From positions 60,899 through 124,898 of the forward strand of contig NZ_KB904587.1 in the NCBI RefSeq assembly GCF_000380145.1: DNA of 64,000 bases. The letters run 5' to 3'. This stretch comes from Streptococcus thoraltensis DSM 12221 (GTDB lineage: Bacteria; Bacillota; Bacilli; Lactobacillales; Streptococcaceae). Positions 8,446 through 17,144 of the stretch are shown piece after piece. Below the pieces are notes generated by a model. It had not been told where the DNA came from. It made no database searches and saw nothing but the letters and a program-made list of their open reading frames with translations. Every line of letters begins with the position of its first letter. Positions within the stretch are counted from its first letter, which is position 1. The translations under genes and the position numbers were made by a program.

Positions 8446-9288
8446 CTAAACCTCCAAATGATTTAAAATAATTGCTACTATGTCCACAGATTCCTCAAAA
8501 CTCGTTTCACTGGCATATCTGAAAGATTTTTGATAACGAGACCAAAGCTGTTTCTGATAGTCAGATCTACGTAATGCCTCTAATTGCTCTTCCCAATTTA
8601 TCAAAATATCTAAACTTTCTCTTTTTTTAGCAGTATTGTGCAAAGCAGTATTCAATATGTGTACATCAATCTCATCTTTTCGAAGATGGTACAATGTATA
8701 GAGATCATAGCGGTCACGAGGTCTAGTTGAAGCAGCTCCTCGACTTATAATGGTTTCTAATTTTTCAGCAAGAACTGTTTCTAAATTATAAGACCAAACT
8801 TCTAGCTTATCCTCTGAGAAAATGGATTGTAATTGGTATGTAATTTCTCGTGGCGTAATATGGTCACCTGTCGTTATATCAATAAAGACAACTTCACGTA
8901 AGGTGTCAAATGTCGCATTTAGTTTAAGGGAAAAACCACCATATTCGTCATCTTGTCGAATTGGCTCTAACTTATCAATTTCAAATTGGAAACCTTCAGA
9001 AGGTCGATTGATTATTTCTTTGAAGATTGATTGAATACTTTCTTCGTTAAGAGGTTTATCTTTCAAGGTAACATCTAAATCCATTGTTGTCCGTTTATCT
9101 AAGCCAATCATCTGTCCGATAAGAAATCCACCTTTCACAATGAAAGAATCTTTATACCTGCTCTCTGAGATGAGTTTTAAGACTTGTTCAATCAGAAAAT
9201 TTTGCTGAACTTGTTGAGCAGGTATTCCTTTTTCTCTTGCAATATTCTTGACTTTTGCTTTGAAACTATTAGCATTTGAAAATTTCAC
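8446..9288 (-). CDS. abiEii: AbiEii nucleotidyltransferase toxin (type IV TA)
   Basis: 280 residues, DUF1814/AbiEii family. GGFLIGQMIG (about 49-58) is the nucleotide-binding GG/S region and the following TTMDLDVTL supplies the metal-binding D-x-D. The helical remainder includes EKLETIISRG and RPRDRYDLYTLY, a signature of the family. AbiEii enzymes add nucleotides to tRNA or other targets and stop growth. It overlaps the AbiEi stop by 4 nt (ATGA), the usual translational coupling in this pair. Intact, with all key residues visible. Confidence 0.9.
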   Translation of the reverse strand: MKFSNANSFKAKVKNIAREKGIPAQQVQQNFLIEQVLKLISESRYKDSFIVKGGFLIGQMIGLDKRTTMDLDVTLKDKPLNEESIQSIFKEIINRPSEGFQFEIDKLEPIRQDDEYGGFSLKLNATFDTLREVVFIDITTGDHITPREITYQLQSIFSEDKLEVWSYNLETVLAEKLETIISRGAASTRPRDRYDLYTLYHLRKDEIDVHILNTALHNTAKKRESLDILINWEEQLEALRRSDYQKQLWSRYQKSFRYASETSFEESVDIVAIILNHLEV

Positions 9289-9878
9289 GACAAGACCTCC
9301 ACATATGATTGTAGTTTTTCAGTTACTTTAAATAGATGTGCATAGTGATACAACTTAGTGTAATCTACAACTTCTTTTTTGAAGTAAGCTTGAAAAGCTG
9401 GGGCAATAACTTGAATATCGACATGGTAAGCTGTTCTCAAACACTCCACTAATGTTCGTTCCATATCATATACTGAGATAAACTGTCCAGCCTGTCGCTC
9501 CAGTCTAATAATACCGATTTCATGATACTTTCTAGCGACGATTGGCTTGACACCAGCTTCTTTCATTGGCCTCGTATTTGTCCCGAAAGGAAAAGTCATC
9601 ACAGGCTCAAATGGAATGGTAAGGGACAGACCATGTAACCAAAGTGCTGTTTCTAAGGAATAAATTCCTTTTGGAAAACGGTACTGTAAACTAAAATAGT
9701 CATCGATATAGGTATCTGGCAGATGATAGATACCTCTTTCAATTGATTCCACTTTCCCTTTTGAGACTAATTGATTCAGTTGTTGATAAGAAAAGTTAAG
9801 CTCTTCCATATCACGAAAAGTTATTACTCCATGATTATTTTTAATATAATTATAAACGGGTTTCTCTAACAAATCCAT
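9285..9878 (-). CDS. abiEi: AbiEi antitoxin / autorepressor
   Basis: About 197 residues from the ATG at 9878, chosen because GGAGGTG stands 5 nt before it; an in-frame ATG at 9908 lacks a ribosome binding site and would overlap an operator. The N-terminal winged helix-turn-helix (MEELNFSYQQLNQLVSKGKV) is followed by the AbiEi_4 antitoxin domain (GIYHLPDTYIDDYFSLQYRF and LWLHGLS). AbiEi of streptococcal ICEs is known to bind two inverted repeats in its own promoter and to neutralise AbiEii. Both repeats are present just upstream. Confidence 0.9.
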   Translation of the reverse strand: MDLLEKPVYNYIKNNHGVITFRDMEELNFSYQQLNQLVSKGKVESIERGIYHLPDTYIDDYFSLQYRFPKGIYSLETALWLHGLSLTIPFEPVMTFPFGTNTRPMKEAGVKPIVARKYHEIGIIRLERQAGQFISVYDMERTLVECLRTAYHVDIQVIAPAFQAYFKKEVVDYTKLYHYAHLFKVTEKLQSYVEVLS

Positions 9879-9896
9879 ATCACCACCTCCAAAACA

Positions 9897-9929
9897 ATAT
9901 GCTAACACTTTAAAACAATGTTAGCACAT
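9897..9929. promoter_or_regulatory. AbiEi operator, inverted repeat 1
   Basis: ATATGCTAACA (9897-9907) and TGTTAGCACAT (9919-9929) form an inverted repeat 19 bp before the AbiEi start codon. The second operator repeats the same left arm exactly 64 bp away, as expected for cooperative binding of the AbiEi autorepressor. Confidence 0.75.
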
Positions 9930-9960
9930 TGTTTTAAAATAATCAACGATAAACGAAATA

Positions 9961-9993
9961 ATATGCTAACAAATCAAGTTATTGTTAGTATAT
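9961..9993. promoter_or_regulatory. AbiEi operator, inverted repeat 2
   Basis: ATATGCTAACA (9961-9971) and TGTTAGTATAT (9983-9993), same arms and same 11-bp centre-to-arm layout as repeat 1. It reaches to 7 bp from the stop codon of the neighbouring hydrolase fragment, so the defence operon has its own promoter between the two repeats. Confidence 0.75.
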
Positions 9994-9999
9994 CCTTTT

Positions 10000-11208
10000 T
10001 TATTTCGTCGTATAGGCAAAACTCAAGCTACTATCCACTCCAGATAATTTACGGAAGGTGTAGTTGGGATTGCCATTGTAATTGGTTTCGGAGATAAGGA
10101 ATGAGCCATCTGAGTAGACTTTTTCGACGTAAGCCACATGTCCGTATTCTGTTGGGGTGCCATGTCCTCCTCCCGCAAAGGAAAGAATAGCTCCTGCTTG
10201 TGGACTTGTCCCTGTCTCCCCACCGAGACTTGCGGCTGTTCGTACCCAATCTTGGCCATTGCCCATGGTACTGATAACTGGAATTTTCTCACCGTTTTTA
10301 CCTTTGTGTTTTAGCTCCAGTTGATTGATACGGGCTGCAACTCCCAAAGTACATTGGCCGAAAGCGTAACCCATCCCGTCACCATCTCCTGGAACCGAGT
10401 TTTCAAAAAGGTCTCCTCGTAAATCTTCAAGTGCTTTTGAATCACTTTGTGCTGTCACACCGTTAGGTTGACTAAAGCCTTTTTCAATTTGGTAATACCA
10501 CTCACTTGCTTGTATCTGACGTTCAAGTAGCTTATCACCACTATTTCCTTCCCAGTAAATGATAAAGAGTTGGGCAAGACTGGCCGGACTACCTGAATTT
10601 TTGAAGAAGTCCTTTAACCAGTTGGTGTAATAAGGACTATCCCCATACAACATAAAATCCAGTTGTAACCCTAAGTCATACCACTTTTGATGTTTTCCTT
10701 TGGCATATTCCAACAATAAAGTATGTCTGCGTGACCCATCCGCGGTATCTGTCCATTGGCCTAAGCCTAAACCACGCTTAAGAATATTTGGGTAATGTCC
10801 ATTGTATATAGTTGGACCATTAAGTAAGAGCCAGCCCTCATCATCCCACGAACTATCTGTCGCACCAACTGGTGGAGATAAATAGTCGCCTTCAGCTCGT
10901 TTTGGATTAATGGAGGATTCTACCGACCAATTTCCTAAAATGGCTGCAATAGCTTGATTGGTAGCACCCTTACTTTTAAGATAATCATAAATAGCCTTGG
11001 CTCTCTCTAACTCATCGCCACCAAACTGACCGATAGTTGGAAGAATGGTGGTCTGAACTTGGATCACTTTTGGAAAGTAGAAAGCTGGATTGACATAGAC
11101 TAGCTTATCCGTGTCATCATCAACCTTTTGATAGGTGACTTTTAGACCCGTTCCGTCTTTGGTCTGACCAATAATATCTCCTGCCAAGACTTGTTGATGT
11201 TCACTCAC
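10000..11208 (-). pseudogene. C-terminal half of conjugation cell-wall hydrolase (lysozyme + CHAP)
   Basis: 402 residues from a GTG with no good ribosome binding site. Residues 1-55 match the middle of the intact hydrolase at 29584-32319 (both contain VNPxFYFP). A phage-lysozyme-2-like domain follows (LGNWSVESSINPKRAEGDYL, LGQWTDTADG). The C-terminal CHAP amidase has catalytic Cys in FGQCTLGVAAR and His in GHVAYVEKV; the second hydrolase ends in an M23 domain instead. The N-terminal membrane anchor is missing because a deletion has joined this gene to the end of the methyltransferase frame at about 11205. The hydrolase domains are intact but the protein lacks its anchor. Confidence 0.75.
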
Positions 11209-12290
11209 ACGACCTGAATGAATGCCTGTCTGAAGTCGTCAGGGTATAGGATATTCCCTTTCCCACACGTCCCCTACGTTTGGTTGAGTCTGGATAAGCC
11301 AGATTGACAGAGTCTCCAAGAGTTGCCGTTACGTACCCTGTTTTTGTGGCTTCCTTGATTTTCAGAAATGGCAGCTCCTCCCTCAGTAAAATCTTTGGCA
11401 CCTTGTCTCCACCTTGCATGGTGGTCAAAGTCGGTGACAAACCAGAAATGTCAAATACTCTTCCAGTCTGGTCAAAGCTAGTCGGCAGATTTCCTGCGAC
11501 AACAACTCCGTGTCTGTCTTGACTTGTCAAAGTAAACATAGGAGCTTGATTGTCCTTAAATCGACGACCATGTTGCCATTTTTCTAGTCTATCTGGTGTT
11601 AAGACTGGAATGGCGATTTTAGCTCCCTCTCCTTTACCTCTTGTTAGTGTAGGAGCAAGTCCACTCGTCAGATAGACTTCACCATTCAAACCACGTTTAG
11701 AGGGATTGATATTTCCTAGCCTTTCAAGATGAGCTGGGCTGTTTTCTCTTCTGAGAGGAAATATGAATCTGGAACGGTATTTTCTAGAATGTCCGATAAT
11801 AAAGACCCGCTCCTTATTTTGCGGGACTTGGAAGTCCTTGCTGTTAAGCACCTGCCATTCGACATCATACCCCAATTCATCCAACGTGGAGAGGATTGTG
11901 GCGAACGTCCGTCCTTCGTCGTGATTGAGTAGGCCTTTGACGTTTTCCAAAAATAGAAAACGTGGTTGGATTTGTTTGCCCGCTCGAGCAATCTCAAAAA
12001 AGAGAGTCCCTCGAGTATCTTCAAATCCCAATCGTCTGTCTGCGAGTGAAAATGCTTGGCAAGGAAATCCCCCGCAGATGATGTCCACTTGCCCTCTAAA
12101 TTGTCTAAAGTCATGGTCTGTGACCTCCTTTAATGTCATGGTATTCTATTTCCCCTTCTGTGTTAAACATGGCTTTATAAGATGTTCTAGCGAATTTATC
12201 AATTTCACAAAAGCCCAGGCATTTATGACCCTGTGATTCCATCCCTAGCCTAAAACCGCCTATCCCAACAAATAAATCTAAAAATTTCAT
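11201..12290 (-). pseudogene. DNA cytosine-5 methyltransferase, frameshifted
   Basis: The true start is ATG at 12290 (AGAGGAAAA before it), giving motif I DLFVGIGGFRLGME. An extra base in AAAGGAGGTC near 12127 shifts the frame. The next frame carries motif IV GGFPCQAFS with the catalytic Cys, motif VI FLENVKGL, motif VIII QNKERVFIIG and target-recognition segments (APTLTRG, SPTLTTMQGG). It ends at TTSDRHSFRSCE where the hydrolase fragment begins, so the last motifs (IX-X) are lost or replaced. An adjacent restriction enzyme is not visible; ICE methyltransferases of this sort usually protect against host restriction. Inactive as written. Confidence 0.85.
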
Positions 12291-12341
12291 TTTTCCTCTC
12301 TTTCCAACTAAAAAAGAGCCTTAAACTTGTAAAACTCTTGC

Positions 12342-12437
12342 TTATATATGTTCATCCATTTCAGGTGCACGGATGATTTCAACAATCAAAATGACGATAG
12401 AAATCAGATAGATTCCACCTAGTATCCACCAAATCAC
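12342..12437 (-). CDS. 31-residue single-helix membrane peptide
   Basis: A GTG start at 12437, 8 nt after GGGAGG, opens a peptide with a hydrophobic stretch (GGIYLISIVILIVEII) and a short acidic tail. It lies between repA and the methyltransferase on the same strand. The strong ribosome binding site and clear membrane helix support it; function unknown. Confidence 0.45.
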   Translation of the reverse strand: MIWWILGGIYLISIVILIVEIIRAPEMDEHI

Positions 12438-12438
12438 C

Positions 12439-13140
12439 TTATTCACCTCCCTTTACTTCTTGTCGTCTCAGTTGCTTGGTCCACTCTGACAGCACACCAT
12501 TAAATACGTATTCAGCTATTACTTCCGCTGACAGAGCAAATCGCATATGTTCCAAAGCATACTGATAACGGTCACTAAAATAGAGCATGGCATAGTCACT
12601 AGCTGACTGAGATAGACCTGTCTGTCTTAACTGGTCATGAACCAAACCCCAAATATAGTCTCGATCGTACTTGGTCACGCCATCAACTTTTGAAGTAAAG
12701 TTCTCTTCTTGTTTCTCATCTACTAGCTGCCTCTCCTCCTCGTCCTCAATAAGGAAATCACTCCCTTTAGTTTCACTATATTTAGTCTCACTTCCTTCAG
12801 TCTCACTAGGGGCTGAATATAAGACCGGCCCCGTCTTTTTTTGAGCCCCCCTAGTTTTTTTTTTAACACTAGCCCCGTCTGAATGTAAGACTGGGATAGG
12901 CACATGTTCTAATTCTCCTAAGTAAATTTTATTTGCCATACGACCTTTTTCACTAGAGGACTGTTGGACTTCATCAATCCAGCCCTTACTCAAAGACAAT
13001 TCTAACCGATCTTTTAAAACCGTGTAGGCTACCTTAACCTCCAGCTTCATATCCTTATAACATTCACTCTCAAACAAAATTTTAGGGAGTTTGTAATAAC
13101 GCTCTGATGTCTGATATTGATTAGCGGTAATACGTTTCAT
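12439..13140 (-). CDS. RepA-type replication initiator, left element
   Basis: 233 residues. The N-terminal RepA_N-like domain begins MKRITANQYQTSERYYKLPK with helix-turn-helix-like sequence to residue 90. The middle is low-complexity where DNA repeats occur (SETEGSETKYSETKGSD). The C-terminal domain has YDRDYIWGLVHDQL, YFSDRYQYALEHMRFA and EYVFNGVLSEW, shared with the protein at 43276-44157. Such initiators drive plasmid-like replication of TnGBS-type elements. The start overlaps the stop of a small leader gene (ATGA). The first 119 residues are nearly the same as the truncated copy at 45087-45446. Confidence 0.75.
   Translation of the reverse strand: MKRITANQYQTSERYYKLPKILFESECYKDMKLEVKVAYTVLKDRLELSLSKGWIDEVQQSSSEKGRMANKIYLGELEHVPIPVLHSDGASVKKKTRGAQKKTGPVLYSAPSETEGSETKYSETKGSDFLIEDEEERQLVDEKQEENFTSKVDGVTKYDRDYIWGLVHDQLRQTGLSQSASDYAMLYFSDRYQYALEHMRFALSAEVIAEYVFNGVLSEWTKQLRRQEVKGGE
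12766..12810. repeat. Three 15-bp direct repeats inside repA (iteron-like)
   Basis: TTTAGTTTCACTATA, TTTAGTCTCACTTCC and TTCAGTCTCACTAGG lie head to tail. RepA_N initiators commonly carry their origin iterons inside the coding sequence, so this is a candidate replication origin of the left element. The same TCAGTCTCACTAG unit survives in the truncated copy near 45100. Confidence 0.55.
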
Positions 13141-13310
13141 GATTGTCCCTCCAAGACTAATATTCCAACATTTCCAAATTCATCAAATCGGATTAAACCT
13201 ACTTGTTCCAATTCATCAATTAGCTGAGTTTCTTTCTCGATATCAACTCCTAAAATAGCCGCGAGATGACACATCACCATTTAACAAGATGATTGTTCAT
13301 ACTTTTGCAT
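13137..13310 (-). pseudogene. Rep leader gene, broken
   Basis: An ATG at 13310 after AGGAGGAATTC starts MQKYEQSSC and stops. The other frame continues CHLAAILGVDIEKETQLIDE, then FDEFGNVGILVLEGQS, and ends overlapping the repA ATG. The whole and intact counterpart is the 64-residue gene at 44157-44348. The order (hairpin terminator, small gene, repA) is the same in all rep cassettes of this window. Confidence 0.6.
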
Positions 13311-13325
13311 GAATTCCTCCTGAAA

Positions 13326-13360
13326 ATAAAAAAACGAGAACACTTATTAAAATGTTCTCG
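13326..13360 (-). terminator. Hairpin terminator/attenuator ahead of rep leader
   Basis: CGAGAACA (13335-13342) pairs with TGTTCTCG (13353-13360); on the minus strand the stem is followed by seven U and then by the ribosome binding site of the rep leader gene. An almost identical hairpin stands at 45632-45666 before the second rep cassette. A terminator placed between promoter and rep gene is typical of transcription attenuation control of plasmid replication. Confidence 0.7.
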
Positions 13361-13634
13361 CTGAACTATTATATTTTATGACTTATCTATTTTTTGTCTA
13401 CTCAGTCGACATCCAAACAGACGTTCACATCAATGTACTTTTTTGAACCTTTTTTATGTCAAAATCACTCTTTTCAATAAAGACAAAATGCTTGAAAAAG
13501 TGCTTAAAATAAAGGATTTTTACCCGTTGCTTCGTTGTAGCAACACTACACACTCGACGTGTGCTGAGAGCAACCCTCTATACTATAGAACGAAATAAAG
13601 TTGGTCAGATTTAGGATTATACTTTTGAACGAAA
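13361..13634. other. Leader region of left rep cassette
   Basis: 274 bp without a gene, between the rep attenuator and the DUF262 gene. It holds a stem with CACAC/GTGTG arms around TCGAC (about 13550-13564) and a TATACTATAG palindrome near 13577. It could encode the rep promoter and a counter-transcript RNA; I cannot fix either. Confidence 0.4.
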
Positions 13635-15359
13635 CTATTCTAATAAAGTCTTTAGTTTTTCTTTCATATATTTAACCCTTTCATTATAGAAAGCCTCAAA
13701 GTCTGAAAAATCTAAGCTAGTTTCATTAAAAATGAATAGTTTCTGTCTAGAAATATCATTCTCTTCTGCCCATGTTTTCAGCAATTTATCATTTTTTGCA
13801 GTATTCAACTCACTATTCAGTAATTGCAGATTCCCAAGTTTATTCCAATTATTTGAGACACGACTTAGCAGATCACCGTACTCCGAATTTTTCTGTTTAA
13901 ATAAAGTTTGTGGATGAAGATGATCAACATGGAAGTTTTGATTGTAGTAATCAAGATCAGGATAAAATAAAGATAGAACGAAAAATACGTCCCCACCATA
14001 TGTACGTTCAAACAATTCATCAATAAATTCTGAATCGAAATTGTAGTTCTTCGTTGGATGAGATTTAGCTTTATCGATAATGGATTGAAGTGGAAATTCC
14101 CCATCATTTTGTTCATTTATTATTTTTCTAAGTTCCAAGAGTACTGTATCAGCCTGGCCACCAAAAATTCTCTTTAAGAAAGCAAGAATCAGCCACTTCT
14201 TAATTGATTTGTGATTCTGAGTTCCAATGAATTTAACTTTAACTATTTCATGTTCCAATTGATGTTTATAAACAAAATAAATTATCGGTATAGCCGCATT
14301 TAATGCAGGGAAAGTCTGACCATTGAATCCCATTTTATAAAACATTTGGAAAACATTTGAAACGACTATCTTAATGCGATCCCAATCTTTAATTACATTC
14401 CTCAGCAATTCTTGGTCAAAATTCTTCACCCTATTTTTTATATCCGACGAATAAATTACCAAGATTGATTTAATAATCAAATCCGAATTAATATTGAAAT
14501 CCCCAAAATTTCTAATATCTTTAATCAATTCATCGAACTCATCACGACTTTCTTTCCAATGAGTAGTTAGAACTGACATCAGTAAATCTGAAAAAGTTAA
14601 CTTAGTTCCACCATCGTTGGTTCTAATAAAAATATCTAATATCTTATCTAAATCCTGCTCGTCTTCTTGGTAATAGTTTAAAATTTTATTTTCTCTGATA
14701 ACCTTATTCAATTTGTCTAACGTTTTGCGAGCATACTTTTTATCCAAAATATTTTCATGACTATTTACGAAGTCAGAAATTTCTTCAAATATATCATCTT
14801 GATTAATTGCTAAAATATCTGTTACCTTATACCAACAGTTGTTCCCATCCTCCTCTGATTCAACTTGGGTCAAAAATCTAAATTCATACTGCCTATCAAT
14901 ACTAGACTCACTAGTAAATTCAGATGAAATATTTAAAAATAAGAATTTTTCATCAAAGTGATCCGATTTATCAATCCACTGTTTGTGGGATTTTTTTACA
15001 GTATAACTCCCTTTCAATCCAATATATAAACTATTCAATCGCTGTTGCCCATCAATTACAGCAAAAAAATCAGAATCTGATGCAGTTTTATTAATCAATT
15101 CATTCTCCACAGCAAATCTTTGTTTATATTTCCTCAAAAAAGAATAATAATTATATTCATTTTTTATTTTTGGGTCTGTGATTTCCCATAGCATTAGTGA
15201 GTTCATTGGATAATCCCTCATGATACTATCAAATAATAATTCGATTTGTTCAGGTTGCCAGACAAACCGTCTCTGAATCCCCGGTAAAACAAATTTATTT
15301 TCATCAATCTTATCCATTGCTTCCTTTATCGTTATTGGACTTTGAAACCCTTTAACCAT
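13635..15359 (-). CDS. DUF262-DUF1524 (GmrSD-like) defence nuclease
   Basis: 574 residues. The N-terminal DUF262 domain includes LPGIQRRFVWQPEQIELLFDS and the nucleotide-binding signature FAVIDGQQRL near residue 100. The C-terminal DUF1524 domain has an HNH-type core, HVDHLHPQTLF near residue 495, with KLGNLQLLNSELN after it. This fused layout is that of type IV modification-dependent restriction enzymes (GmrSD/BrxU relatives), which act on modified phage DNA using NTP. It stands alone between the left rep cassette and the ISLre2 transposase, with GGAGAAC before the ATG. Intact. Confidence 0.8.
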   Translation of the reverse strand: MVKGFQSPITIKEAMDKIDENKFVLPGIQRRFVWQPEQIELLFDSIMRDYPMNSLMLWEITDPKIKNEYNYYSFLRKYKQRFAVENELINKTASDSDFFAVIDGQQRLNSLYIGLKGSYTVKKSHKQWIDKSDHFDEKFLFLNISSEFTSESSIDRQYEFRFLTQVESEEDGNNCWYKVTDILAINQDDIFEEISDFVNSHENILDKKYARKTLDKLNKVIRENKILNYYQEDEQDLDKILDIFIRTNDGGTKLTFSDLLMSVLTTHWKESRDEFDELIKDIRNFGDFNINSDLIIKSILVIYSSDIKNRVKNFDQELLRNVIKDWDRIKIVVSNVFQMFYKMGFNGQTFPALNAAIPIIYFVYKHQLEHEIVKVKFIGTQNHKSIKKWLILAFLKRIFGGQADTVLLELRKIINEQNDGEFPLQSIIDKAKSHPTKNYNFDSEFIDELFERTYGGDVFFVLSLFYPDLDYYNQNFHVDHLHPQTLFKQKNSEYGDLLSRVSNNWNKLGNLQLLNSELNTAKNDKLLKTWAEENDISRQKLFIFNETSLDFSDFEAFYNERVKYMKEKLKTLLE

Positions 15360-15404
15360 CGTAGTTCTCCTTAATTTTTATTATCTATATTTTACCACAA
15401 AAAG

Positions 15405-15454
15405 CAAAAAATGGCTGTAACCACAATGGTTTCCCACAGTCGTTACAGCCATTA
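15405..15454 (-). terminator. Terminator after the ISLre2 transposase
   Basis: ATGGCTGTAAC (15411-15421) pairs with GTTACAGCCAT (15442-15452); six U follow on the minus strand. The inner loop has a second short stem around CCACAATGG. It lies directly after the transposase stop and may also mark the end of the mobile unit. Confidence 0.65.
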
Positions 15455-15455
15455 T

Positions 15456-16731
15456 TTACTCTATAAATCTACCTCTGTCCCCTCTAAAAATTTTACACTT
15501 TCGACTATATAAGACAGGTTTGTGAGGATAGTGGTTCACGACATGACCTGCGCTAAAACGATTCCCTCGATAATAAAGGTAGCGCTGCCGCCAATCACCA
15601 AAAAACAACTCTTCTAACTGATCAATACATTCCACGGTGCTTCATTCGATAGGTCACTTTGCGATGCTGGCTTTCCATGACACCAATACCTCGAGAGGAT
15701 AACCCACGTAATTTAGGAGGCTTAGTCTCTTTAAATCGGCTAACCAGTTTACGTCTAAAATGCCGGTATCGCTCTAATTCTTCCTCAGATAAAATCAAAG
15801 ACTCAACAGTATCTAAAACGGTGATCATTAGTGATTTATTGTGTGTTTGGATGGCTTTAAACATTAATTCTTTTAATGGTCCAGGGTACGATTTAAAATA
15901 CTGTTTGATTTTTTCATTCAGATGATAGGCATCTCAAAAATGCTCGTGGTGTTTAATCCCCAGAGCTTTTTTGATCTCTTGAAAAATTCGCTTAGTATAG
16001 CCTTTACCATTATCCGAATTAGTAATTAAAACCGTTTGATCGGTGATTTCAAAATGATTGTAGAGGTAGTCCAAAAGCTCTTCTTTAGCTTTATCATGCT
16101 TGGTATGGATAATCTCATGTTTATTCTGCAGGATATAACGATTCTTCCCAATCTTCTTTACGCCAGTATGGATCAAAAAATGAGCTAGATCGGTATTGTG
16201 ACGCTCATCTCCTTCCGAAGTAGTCTTGATCATCACCCCATCCCCTTCCAGGTAGATTTTGTCTGCCTGGATTTTTTGGGGCTTCTCTTCGTTTAAATAA
16301 AAACGATAACGCTCTTTTTCCGCAAATAATTTTCCCGCAACTTTAACAGCTTTTAGAACTGCATCTTTAGTTACATCGATTTGATAGGATAATTGTATAG
16401 TTCGACACACTTCTCTATAAGACAAGACCGAAGCATGCCTAGCTAGATGAAAAATTAATTCAGAAGAATAACGCATGTAAGGTTTTAACCCAAGCCAGTC
16501 ATCCACGGGATAGCATGTTATACCATCTTTTCGCCATCGGCTGCGACTGAAGGTCATTTCTCCAAAAGTAAAGACTACCGTACGTTCGCTAGCATCTACT
16601 CGCTTATATCCTTTTAATCGCATAGTAGCTGCTACCTCATTATCATAAGCACGAACTTTTTTCAAAAATTGCTCTTCACACAATCTAGCCATTTCTGATA
16701 CAAATACTCTTTCATCAAATCCCATATTCAT
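15456..16731 (-). pseudogene. ISLre2/UPF0236 DDE transposase (TnGBS type), broken
   Basis: The start at 16731 opens 265 residues with UPF0236 features: FGEMTFSRSRWRKDG, LGLKPYMRYSSEL and the first catalytic region IYLEGDGVMIKTT. An in-frame TGA at 15934 follows HHEHF where the family has Trp (HFWD). The frame then continues DAYHLNEKIKQYFKSYPGPL to about 15622. After a further shift the C-terminus QLEELFFGDWRQRYLYYRGN ends at 15458. Transposases of this family mobilise TnGBS conjugative transposons, inserting upstream of sigma-A promoters. Its place at the relaxase end of the 18-45 kb module fits that. With a nonsense codon and a frameshift it should be inactive. Confidence 0.8.
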
Positions 16732-16818
16732 ACTAATAGTTTACTAAACTGAATCGGTTATACTAAACTAGACAGAATTTATAAAGTGTTCTATAGTAAT
16801 CAAAAACAGGAGAAATTT

Positions 16819-17109
16819 ATGTCTAGAAAAGTACGTCGTCAATTCACAGATGATTTTAAACAACAAATCGTTGACCTTCACAATGCAGGCATGAAACGTA
16901 GCGAGATCATCAAAGAATATGATTTAACCCCCTCAACCTTCGACAAATGGGTGAGACAAGCCAAAATAACCGGTTCCTTCAAATCGGTTGATAATCTAAC
17001 AGAGGAACAACGAGAGCTAATAGCCCTTAGAAAGCACAATAAAGAACTCAAAATGCAGCTAGACATCCTAAAGCAAGCGGCAGTGATTATGGCACAAAAA
17101 GGCAAATAA
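16819..17109 (+). CDS. IS3-family OrfA
   Basis: About 96 residues from ATG at 16819 (CAGGAGAAATTT before it). The helix-turn-helix (FTDDFKQQIVDLHNAGMKRS, YDLTPSTFDKWVRQAKI) is followed by a leucine-zipper-like coil (LRKHNKELKMQLDILKQ). It ends at TAA in GGCAAATAA; a -1 slip in the preceding A run would join it to OrfB to make the full transposase. Confidence 0.85.
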   Translation: MSRKVRRQFTDDFKQQIVDLHNAGMKRSEIIKEYDLTPSTFDKWVRQAKITGSFKSVDNLTEEQRELIALRKHNKELKMQLDILKQAAVIMAQKGK

Positions 17110-17144
17110 TCACTGCTAACAAGGATAAATATAGCATTTCAGCC

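Noticed and set aside
10023..10292. Second frame inside the CHAP domain
   Set aside because: A shadow of the CHAP-coding frame; no start signal.
13361..13634. oriT of the left element
   Set aside because: One CACAC/GTGTG stem and a small palindrome are present, but no relaxase or mobC is near; a rep leader is the simpler reading.
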